Assembly: GCA_037501455.1 (NCBI GenBank)
Contig: CM074855.1
Location: 53,265,001-53,329,000 of the forward strand
From: Lantana camara
Taxonomy: Eukaryota; Streptophyta; Magnoliopsida; Lamiales; Verbenaceae
Reading direction: 5' to 3'
Length of the DNA: 64,000 nucleotides
The number at the start of each line of letters is the position of its first letter. Position 1 is the first letter of the stretch. A program made the position numbers and the translations under genes. A model generated the notes under the pieces. It saw only the letters and a list, made by a program, of their open reading frames with translations. It was not told where the DNA came from and did no database searches. Shown piece after piece: positions 1-9,279 of the stretch.

Positions 1-2343
1 TTATACCTCCAACTCCCACAAATAAAGACATAATCAAAGCAAAATTCATAAACCATCCTTCTTCGGGTGATAGAAGGGTTGACGGCCCTAACTATCGGTC
101 AAATTCACACGAAACAAGGTTAATTACTTCCTTGAAACCTTCGGTGATTGAATCCACCGGCTCAAGAGAAACACCCTTCCTCAACCTCCTAAGGTTAGGC
201 GAGACTCTCAAAGGAAAGTGTTGATGGAAGAGCCCGGCGACCCCTCGGCCGTCCCGAGATACCATGCCACTCTCCGGGCCCAAATCATAATTCAAAATTC
301 ATAATTTTCGTAAACTTCTCTTTCAAAGTTCAAAGCTCGCTTACACACTCACACTTAACGAAAGGATTTTAAAACAAATGTAAAATAGTTTATATACTTA
401 TACAAATCGTTTTCAAAAACTTATAACAAAGAGAACAAGTCCTCAAAGTACATACCATACATATATTTAACATATAGTATACATAAATCGCATGCGGGCT
501 TAAAAACATTTAGGGTTTTAGGTCATAATATCTAAAAGAATAAAACCTCACCTTCCGAACACGTAGCTGTGACAAAAGAAAGCGAACCGGACGCCTAAGG
601 GACAACCTCGTCGTCAACGGGAGGGTCAACTACACAAAAAAAATAACAAGGGATACTCTTAGACTCAATATGTACCACATAAACGCTCGGCAAATGCACA
701 TGCGTGTAAATGATGCAAATGAAATGAGATGAATTCATGTTTAGGTCATATAAGGTCACACATTGCATATGAACTCACATATCATAAACGAGGATGTAAA
801 ACGAACTATAAATTCATAACATAAATCTTAACACACAATATAACATGTTAGAAGAAGCATGGGGATCAAATTAGTGTTGAGAAAGCGAAAAGAATGCGAA
901 ACGAAACAAGAAAATCGAAGTTTGGGGCAAAAGGAGCCACTGACCTAAATCCACCCCGGTGGATTTTTTTCCAAAGGGAAAATCCACCCCTATGGATTTT
1001 CCAGGAGTTTCTGACTCAAATCCACCCCGGCGGATTTTTTTCCAAAGGGAAAATCCACCCCCATGGATTTTCCAAGAGTTTCTGACTCAAATCCACCCCG
1101 GCGGATTTTTTTCAAAGGGAAAATCCACCCCCGTGGATTTGAGTCGGAAGCCAAAAAAACTCGATTTTTCAGCCCCAAAACTCTCCAAAACTCATCCAAA
1201 TTCGTGCAAACTCAAGATAGATCATATTAGGATCATAATATGTCATATATTCACTCAATCCATGTCAAAATCGAAGCTAAACATCAAGATTCAAGTGAAG
1301 GAATGTAAGAGATATACATATCTTCAAGTTTATGCCAAAACCCAAATTGAAACCTAAAGATTCCTAGATTCTCATGCAAAATCAGACCATACACTTATAT
1401 TATAATGTCATAAGATCAATTAGGATACAAAAACTCCAACAAAACTCCAAGAGATCAAGCTATATCTTCAAATTTGGCAAAACCCTTACTATTCATAGAA
1501 ATATTCATATCTTGATCAAATCACCACCAAATTGAGCAAATAAGGTATCTAAACAAAGAAGAGAAGATGGAGAAACAAATTCCAAGCTTACCTTTGGAAA
1601 ATGGAAGGATTTGATGAGGATTTGAGCTCAAAAGGTTGGAAGGTGAATAGTATAATTTTGCTTCCTTCTTGGTCTCGGTTTTGAGCAGCTATTTCTCTCT
1701 TCTCTCCAAGGTTGGAACGAAATGAGGGGATTATGGCTGATAGAGGAGTATGCTAGGAGTATGTGGGGCCAAGGTTTATTTAATTTGGTCAAATATATCA
1801 AAAGTTATGAATAAAAGAGTGGGCAAAGGTCTAAAATGGCATACGAGGCTTATTTCGGTTAAATTTCGGAGGTCTAAATGAGCTTAGAAAAATATGAGGC
1901 TATGTTTATTGAACCCGAATCATGGATACGAGTTCAACGGAGGTGACGGAATTCGAATCCGAATTCCCGAGCTCAATTTGTGCTTCCCGGAACCCAAGGC
2001 GTGCTAAATGCTCTTTAGCCTCCTTTAGGTTCCGTCTCCAAAATTAAAATGAAAAGACAAACCAAACAAATTACAAAATATAAAATGAACATATAGTCAA
2101 GTTCATAACTCAAGTAATTCACGCATATCAAAAATTCGCAAGAAACAGAATTGAAATCGGACACGAATAGGGCAAAATTTCAAGCGTAAAGGGTTTAAAC
2201 GTTCAAAACGAATTCATTCTTAAATCAAATAATTATCAAATTTCCACATAAGAATTTAATAAACATCAAATATTCACGTAAGCAATTAATTAAATCGCGC
2301 ACATAGTAGTATACTTGAAAGTCCGAACAATCGGGATGTTACA
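1..2343 (-). mobile_element. Element J: partial gypsy LTR (minus strand)
   Basis: On the minus strand this LTR starts at 2343 with TGTAACATCCCGATTGTTCG, nearly the same start as the plus-strand LTR H at 40428. A stretch around 1920-1990 also matches H near 40830-40860. It runs off the left edge, so its 3' end is missing. No polypurine tract follows at 2344, so it is either a 5' LTR or a solo LTR. Splice-like sites on the minus strand are a donor AAAG/GTAAG at 1591, an acceptor TTTTGTGTAG at 630, a 78-nt 'exon' at 552-629 and a second donor AAG/GTGAGG at 551. The rest is AT-rich and non-coding. Short open frames at 92-295 and 894-1357 lie in repeats and look spurious. Confidence 0.8.
941..1153. 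repeat. Three 71-bp tandem units of GC-rich palindromes in LTR J
   Basis: Units begin at about 941, 1012 and 1083, each opening with TGACYYAAATCCACCCCGG. Every unit holds two palindromes. One is AAATCCACC paired with GGTGGATTT (YGG in later units). The other is GGAAAATCCA paired with TGGATTTTCC around a C-rich loop. The array lies between the first donor-like and first acceptor-like sites of the LTR, the same place as the palindrome clusters of the other LTR families. Confidence 0.85.
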
Positions 2344-3724
2344 ATCTCGAGAGACACCACTGGTTTAACCATTTCCCCCATAACATCTACCCCGTAAACT
2401 GTACCAGTTTTTCATGTTATATCTCAACAAGTTACCTTGATCGCTATCGGCAACATCTAGGTGAATTGAAGGACATTGGATGGACATACCAAACATCTCT
2501 AAATAGCATTAGGCACTTTGCTGGATCACAAGCCAAACAATAAGTTCAAGGACCGACGCTAGAAAACACACGGTCAAGCCAAGCCCTTACCCGCCTGAAT
2601 GGAATTCATATCTCCTTCGTCTGGTCCTTACCTTACTATATAACATTCTTTGGAAGTTTGCTTTCACCCTTTAAATTCTATTCCATCCCTACAAATCCTT
2701 CTTTTCTCATCAGTTTGAGTTAAAGCAAAAGTTGAATAAGGGTTGAGTAATTGCTTAGTATGTGAACCTCAGTGAATTCAGATTTCAAACTAAAGAATAT
2801 CACTTGATCACATTATTTCCACCCGAAGGAGTTAATTAACTCCTCAAGGATAGAGATAATGATAAGTTGGAACTACTAAGGAATCTATTTTAAAGGCAAA
2901 ACTTCATGGGCAAGTTACTTCAAGAAGGTTGTTGAAGACTTCTCAGAAATAGCTACACTCAAGGACTGGAAGTTAAAAGGTCAATGAAGTAGTAGATAGA
3001 TTTCCAAGTACTACACCAAAGACCGATTTCTGCAGCAGTGCAAACCCTACCTAAACAAAGGATGCTTATAGTTTACACCAATGCCTCTAAATAAGGGTCA
3101 AGGTAGGTATTGGTGATTGGAGTAGAAGTTACGCTCCAAGGAAACCTAAGTCCCTCTATAAGGAAAAGAGCAACAACGGAATATTGGAAATTTGAGAAAA
3201 GATTGCAACCATCGTTAATCCCAACATGGTAAAATGGATCAGATCACAAGGAGTCCAATGGTATATAAGTCATCGTTGGAAGGGTGATGAAGTCAACATG
3301 CCTCTTGCCGGCTAAGACTATAGATAAGGAAATCAAAGCCACATCATTAATTTCAAGAAATATTCGGGAAATGTTGGGTGCCAAGTTTTAAGGAATCCTC
3401 AGAATGATAAAGAAGTTAAAGTGGATGAGTTAAAGCAAGGGAGTACAACTTTCCTTAAGATACTGGGATACATTGAACTCCGTACTTTGCAAGTACCCTA
3501 CTGGAGAATCTCAAGTTTTAACAATGGAAGAAGTACCATTCGAATTAAACTTGACTTAGGATTGAAACCGGTTGAGGAAAAATTCCTTAGTGAAGGTCTT
3601 TTTGGAAAGGATATAAGAATGGGGAAACAATAAGGAAAACAAACGGAAGTATGGAAAACACTACCCAAGTTACTCCTGGACAATAAGAGAATATGAGGAC
3701 AGATTCTTTTTAAGGGGGTAGGAT
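2344..3724 (+). pseudogene. Decayed gypsy interior of element A (reverse transcriptase / RNase H remnant)
   Basis: There is no usable reading frame, but traces of the gypsy RNase H region can be read in order on the plus strand. Around 2925-2960 is a stretch resembling the motif FVxDFSxIA. Around 3065-3100 is one resembling VYTDASK with a stop in it. Around 3125-3160 is a trace of YASRKLK, and near 3265-3320 a trace of the [15 protein letters not shown] region. The stretch ends with AAGGGGGTAGGAT at 3712-3724, a polypurine tract directly before the 3' LTR at 3725. Positions 2344-2890 show nothing I recognise. The small frame at 3421-3633 has no family resemblance that I can see. The remnant is far more decayed than B or F, so this is one of the oldest insertions here. 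Confidence 0.6.
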
Positions 3725-6463
3725 TGTAACAGCCCTAAACAGGGCCTAGTTGGAATTGGTAGGCCTTTAAAGAAAGTGAAAGCGTTTATAGACTTTGATC
3801 CGTCAAATGTTCTTCAAGTGTCACATTTTTATGTGTTTTAAGTTGTTCTTACGTGCTATTATGTGACTTTGGGAGAGATCTCAACTAAACCCCATATTAC
3901 TATTCATTTCCGAGCCTCCATTTCCCCAATAGAATACTAAACACTCAAATCTGTATTTCTCAAATACCTTAACTCACATCTCTTGTTTTAAAATCATTTT
4001 CTGAAATTTAACATCAGAGTTACGATTTTATCCCCATGTCATTGTTTATCCACAAAATGATATCCTCTTATCTCATTCGTAGAACCTTAGAGGCATGAAA
4101 CTCATATTTTTCTATCACTTACATATGCTTTCCATGACCCGAAACTCTTTACAAAAATTGTTGATCAAAATTACCTTTAGGTCCCTTGATCACTATTCAT
4201 TCCATCCAATTAGGAATTTCTCGGAACACTTTTTCCTATCAAATATCATAGTCAAATGAATCCTTGAATCATTTCGAGAATTTTGATATCATCCACAAAC
4301 CCTAATTCCTATTCTAACTCAAGTAGTATCGAAAATCACTTCAAAACCCTAGTTACTATTCTTACCGTAAACAACTTCTTATCCGTACACTTTTTAATAT
4401 TCAAAATTATAGTAAAAACGATCCTTGAATTATTTTATGAATTTTCATACATTTACCAAAACTTCATTCCAACTGTAGCATATTTTATAAACATTTTCCT
4501 TTTAAAAAATTATCATTTTATTTTAAATAATTAGCTTTCATTCAATATTCAAAATTATACTTAAAACGTTTCTTTAATTTTTCTCTAAACTATCATAAAT
4601 TTTCCAACCTTTCAACTTCATCATAGCTTCGTTTATATAATTTTCTCATGATTTTCATCATCTTTAACGATCATAGTTTATAAACGAAAACTCTAAATAT
4701 TACACATTTATAATCATAATGAAGCTTATTTTTCACTCGTTCTTTCATTAATTTACTACTTCAAGTTTTCCCCTCTCGATTCTTGAATAAATTTTATACC
4801 GTTTTACGTTTATTTTTATTCAGCATGTCATCATCCATGACAACATAGGCCTTCTAGAAAGTTTAAATAAATGAAAGTAATTTAACCACTTTTCTTATAT
4901 AGCTTTTAAGCATTTGTTTAAAATGTGAGACAACCACATTTCCTATATAGCTACCAAGCATTTGTTTAGGTTATGAAGCATCCACATCTCCCCTAAACTC
5001 TTAGCAATTGCAACATAAGCCCCTAAATCCCAAGTACAAATACCCCTCCAAGCTCATTTCCAAGACTACACAAAATTCACTCCCTCTCTCCCTCTCACAC
5101 GCCACTCCTCTCTCTCCCTAGGCTAAGGTGTGTTTTATTTTATTATTTCATGCTTTATATTATGTTCTTAGTATAATAATAATAGTAGCATGCTTAGATT
5201 TAATTAAATTATGCTTTAGGAATTTATTTTATGAAATATATGCTATTTATGCTAGTTTAGGAAAAATATGATAATATATGTGAATTTTATTTAATGAAAT
5301 GCATGAATTATGATATGATATAGTATATTCATATGTTTAAGTATTCTTGATCTTGTTTGATTAAATTCATGCCTAGAATAATTTATTTAGAATTATTTTT
5401 CATAGAAAATTTGTATATCTTGTTATATTATGCTTCGAATTCTATGTTATAAATATGAATATGATCAAGCATGTTACACACCCTATTTGAATATTCAAAT
5501 GGACTTAAGAAAATGTACATGTTGTTCTTGAATGATTTTAGGTGCACGTGTGTGAGTGTGTGTGTTCGATTTTATGTTATAAAGTGATTAATTCATAAGA
5601 AATTGAATAGTAAATGTTTTCAATAGTAATTTTGACTTTTTGGTCAACCCATATTCTGATAATTTCGAAATTAATATAAAAATGATTATAAAATTACTTT
5701 TGGAATTTTTTTAAATAAGGATTTTATCCGAATTTTCCAAAAATCGATAATTGTGAAACATTTTTCAAATATAACCTACATTGTCAAATTAAATCCTAAA
5801 TTTCATTTCAAATCTTATAATTAGGATCATGATGTGATTAATAAATATTTAATTAGTTAAAGATTTCATAAAACCTAATTAATTAAAGAAATTCACTTAA
5901 ACGGTGAAAATAAGGGTTTACCGGGTAAAATTAAAGTTTCAAAGATCATTTAAACGTTTCATATTATTGTTTCGAAATTAAAAATATTCAAGATTTCAAA
6001 CATTAAAGAATTAGGATTTTCAAATCAGATATTTTCAAATATCATTTCCAAAATAAGATTTCTTTATGGACTTCTTTTATAACATAGAAGCTTATTTAGA
6101 TTCCTAATTTGATTAATAATTACTTGATATAATAATGGATATTATTTTATAAGTCTTGATTGAATGTTAAAGTTGTATATTACCAAAATATTTTTATGTG
6201 ATCACCTATCATGCTATGGTATGCTTTATTGTGGAAACTTGTCTATGTGATTAGTATTGGTTATGGAATAGAAACTTATAGTTGATCACCACTCATAGGT
6301 GAAGATCTGGACGGACTAGGACTCCGGTATTATTACATAATACCTGGTTACAGTAGGTGAGGTTAAATGTTTTCAACTGGGATCATGAGTCTATATATAT
6401 CAAATGTTTTATGGCCTACCCTAATACATATCAAGGTTTTACCTCTTTATAAATGATAGTAAC
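3725..6463 (+). mobile_element. Element A 3' LTR, first part
   Basis: The LTR begins TGTAACAGCCCTAAACAGGG right after a polypurine tract, and is interrupted at 6464 by element B. Joined with 16457-17658 the LTR is about 3.94 kb. A CT-rich stretch at 5085-5120 is followed by a donor-like AAG/GTG at 5128. An acceptor-like CATAG ends at 6298. A 58-nt 'exon' (6299-6356) then ends in the donor-like TAG/GTGAGG at 6357. Minus-strand LTR G (62259-64000) is a relative: its complement matches 5540-6400 well, for example around GACTTTTTGGTCAACCCAT. Confidence 0.8.
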
Positions 6464-7402
6464 TGTAACGCCCCAGCTTTCGGCAATTCAGGTATGATCG
6501 ACACGTGTGCGTTTGAGAGTTAGCTTTTAATTATTAATTGTTCATTTCTTTAATTTTCCATAGCATGACATAATTTTATAAAATTATATTCTTGACATTT
6601 TATTGAAAATTCATATCACATCATATTTATCGGATACATTGAACGTGGTTGCTATGTGAATTAATTTCCCGAATGTGATTTATTTCTTTTATGTCCTTAA
6701 GTGATCATTTTCATGAATATGGGATCTAATTGCATTGGACCACATTGATTCTTTAATATTGGAATTGGACTTGATTGCATAACTTATTAAGTGGAGGGAT
6801 TTAATTGCAAATTTGCCATCTCTTTCTCCTTTCATTAGCAGCTTTCATGTACCATTACATTTCATTACATACAAAGCATTTCTTCCCTTGTTCTTGCTTC
6901 CTTCTTCAACGAGACAAACCCTACCAACTTAAGAGGGAGATTTCATCATTCAAGCATCAATTTTGTGGGATTTCTGATCATTGGAGCATCATCAACATCA
7001 TATCATCATCTTGTCTCTCATTTCTTTCATTTGAGGTAATTGTGGAGATTAGATGATTTTCTTGAAAATTGTGGTATATAGGGCTTTGTATTGGTTTAAG
7101 TAAATTGTGTATTTGTTGTTGGAAATATGTTTGTGATCATTAAGCTTGACTTTGATGCATATATCTTGAGTTTTATGAACTTGGAGCATGAATGAGTGTG
7201 TGGGTTTCAAATGATGGATTATTGATGATCAAACATGGAATTATGTGTTTTTATAACTTGATGATGATTTATTTATATGCTAGCTTGTATATTGCATCAA
7301 GAATGTGCATTTCATCTTGGCTTGAAGCCATTTTTGTGGATTGTTGTTGTGCTTTGTTGCTGCTCTGTTCTGTCTTCATTTTTACAGCTGCTCTCGTATT
7401 TT

Positions 7403-7629
7403 GGGAACGGCCCTTCCCAACCCCAGTTTAAAACTGGAACGGCCGTTCCCATGATGCTGAGACAGTAGGCCAGCGAGACTGGGAACGGCCATTCCCATTT
7501 TGGCCTTTGAGCCGGAAGGGCCGTTCCCAGCTAAAACGTTTTCCCTTTTAAGAAAACGCTGGCGCGTTTTCTGTAGGCCATGGGAACGGCCCTTCCCATT
7601 TTTAAAGGGAAGCCGGAACGGCCGTTCCC
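7403..7629. repeat. Six GGGAACGGCCNTTCCC palindromes in B 5' LTR
   Basis: Copies lie at 7403-7418, 7436-7450, 7481-7496, 7514-7528, 7582-7597 and 7615-7629. They alternate between an imperfect form ending CCCTTCCC and a form with the perfect core GGAACGGCCGTTCC. Another self-complementary stretch, AGAAAACGC with GCGTTTTCT, lies at about 7551-7571. Between the palindromes the sequence is unremarkable. The same six recur in the 3' LTR at about 14825-15052. Confidence 0.9.
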
Positions 7630-8577
7630 ATAGTCCAGAAAGTGCCCAAAATTCACTGCATAAAATTGCATTTTTAGCACCTCGTTCCGACGGCTTCTTT
7701 GACCCCTAATTGCTATTATATGACTGAATACATGTCGAAACGCAATATTTTCATGGTACATTGTATTTTTCCCGTCGTCTCGTTGCATTTCCGCCGTTCG
7801 TCATATTTGGTACATTTTGAGTCGTGTTTCACGGACAATTGTCTTTCTTGCACAGACCAGCTTCCTGGTGACGAGGAGCAGGCCCCGTGAGCTGTTTCCT
7901 TGGATATTTTTGGGTCGTTCAGGTAAGGTTTAATTTTAGTTACATAGGACCCGTACAACCCTATGTGAAGTTTTAAGCCAAAACCTATCTTTATACCTAT
8001 AGTTTTCAAATGTGATTGGTTTTCAAATGTTTTACTGAAGCATTGAAGGGATTGATTGATTGATTTGGCGAGTATTGTATTGCACTGTGGGCCCGAGGGT
8101 AGTGACTCGAGCCAACCGGGAAAGCACGGGCTGACGGGTAACTCGAGAGCTATCCTCACCAAACTGGGATGAACCCCAAACCCTCTAGGAGATTAGGGGA
8201 GGAAGGAGTTCCGGGCTTAGGGATTCATGTACCCTCTGCCCAGATTGATTGGATGGTGTGGCCTTGCAATCCCACCATCACCCGGAGGAAGAAGGCGTTA
8301 TTGAACTTGCTAATTGTGCACAGTAATGAATTGCTTGATCACCTAATCACCTAATAATTGATTGATTGATTGATTGTACACAGTCGGTGTAAGGTTGGAG
8401 AATTGCCCCACTCGCCGGGCCACAATTGATTGTATTGAATTGATTAAATTGCAATTGAATTAGTTGTAACCTCGGCCGATAGAATCTTTTATTTTACTAA
8501 ATTGTATTGTTTGCCAAAAACTATTACCCAAGATCATAACTTGCATGTTTGTACGCTTATATTTATTTATAGCCCTC

Positions 8578-8640
8578 GCTCAGTCTGTGTTGGACTGACA
8601 CCTCAACTTTTCAGTTTTTTTGCAGGGCGTGCTAGGCGGG
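8578..8640 (+). promoter_or_regulatory. Branch-point hairpin, pyrimidine tract and acceptor-like site (B 5' LTR)
   Basis: TCAGTC at 8580-8585 pairs with GACTGA at 8593-8598 around a 7-nt loop. The 3' arm contains CTGAC, a good branch-point match, 27 nt before TTTGCAG/G (AG ends at 8625). GCTAGGCGGG follows at 8631-8640. The same arrangement is found in the other gypsy LTRs of the window. Confidence 0.6.
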
Positions 8641-9037
8641 AATTTAGAGTCTAGTGGTCTTTATATTTGGGTCTACCACACTTCATTCCCACATTTTGTT
8701 CATGTATAGCTTGGGATTTTTGTATCATGCTGTGTTACCTATTTTGGAGATGATATTGTATTGATAGTGTGAATGTTGTTACCTATTAGTAAATAAATAA
8801 ATATGGTACCTATAAGTATTGAATGAATGTTATTGCTTCCGCTTTTATTTACTCCGAATTGTTCTACTGATTGTTGGGATTGGTTTTAATTGAGGGTACC
8901 CGCCTAGCCTTGTGTCATTTTATTGTCTCCCGTTCGCTATAGCTTTGATTCATGTATGGATTGTCCATTTCATACGTGGATTGGGGCTATAGTGCGGGGG
9001 ATGTGGTGCCTAGCGTTCCGGGTGCTACATCCTACGG

Positions 9038-9049
9038 TGGTATCAGAGC
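9038..9049 (+). other. Element B primer binding site (initiator tRNA-Met)
   Basis: TGGTATCAGAGC, complementary to the 3' end of plant initiator tRNA-Met, lies eight bases after the 5' LTR. It would prime minus-strand DNA synthesis. Confidence 0.92.
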
Positions 9050-9084
9050 TCGGTTGCAAAACCGGGTCTCTAGTGTCGTGTCTT

Positions 9085-9278
9085 GTGAGTCTAGGTCGCA
9101 CGGCATAGGAACTAATTGTCAACTTTAGAGTCTTGCATCGTTATTTGATATACTTGAACCTACTTGACTTACTTGAATTTGGGGTGACTTGTTGAATTTT
9201 AATTTATGTGCAATTTGTGAATTATTTGCACACATTGGCATTACTAATCGAACATGCACAATAGTGACTTGATTTCAG
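9085..9278 (+). other. Possible leader intron ending at the gag start (B)
   Basis: A donor-like GTGAGT lies at 9085-9090, and an acceptor-like TTGATTTCAG ends at 9278, one base before the gag ATG at 9280. Element F has the same pair of sites at the same places. This is inferred from sequence only. Confidence 0.4.
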
Positions 9279-9279
9279 G

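Larger units (their letters stand above)
6464..9029 (+). repeat. Element B 5' LTR
   Basis: Runs from TGTAACGCCCC to GGTGCTACA. No clear TATA box is visible. Splice-like signals in order are: donor GAG/GTAATT at 7036, acceptor TTTCTTGCACAG ending at 7855, a 67-nt 'exon' 7856-7922, donor CAG/GTAAGG at 7923, and acceptor TTTGCAG ending at 8625, giving a possible 703-nt intron. Six palindromes lie at 7403-7629, and a GC-rich block beginning GGGCCC lies at 8089-8290. An AATAAA stretch at 8792 could serve in polyadenylation. Open frames of 60-148 codons inside this LTR recur in the 3' LTR and look like chance frames. Confidence 0.95.

Noticed and set aside
3421..3633. A 70-codon frame before the polypurine tract of A
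   Set aside because: No recognisable motif. The surrounding sequence is heavily decayed pol, so the frame is probably chance.
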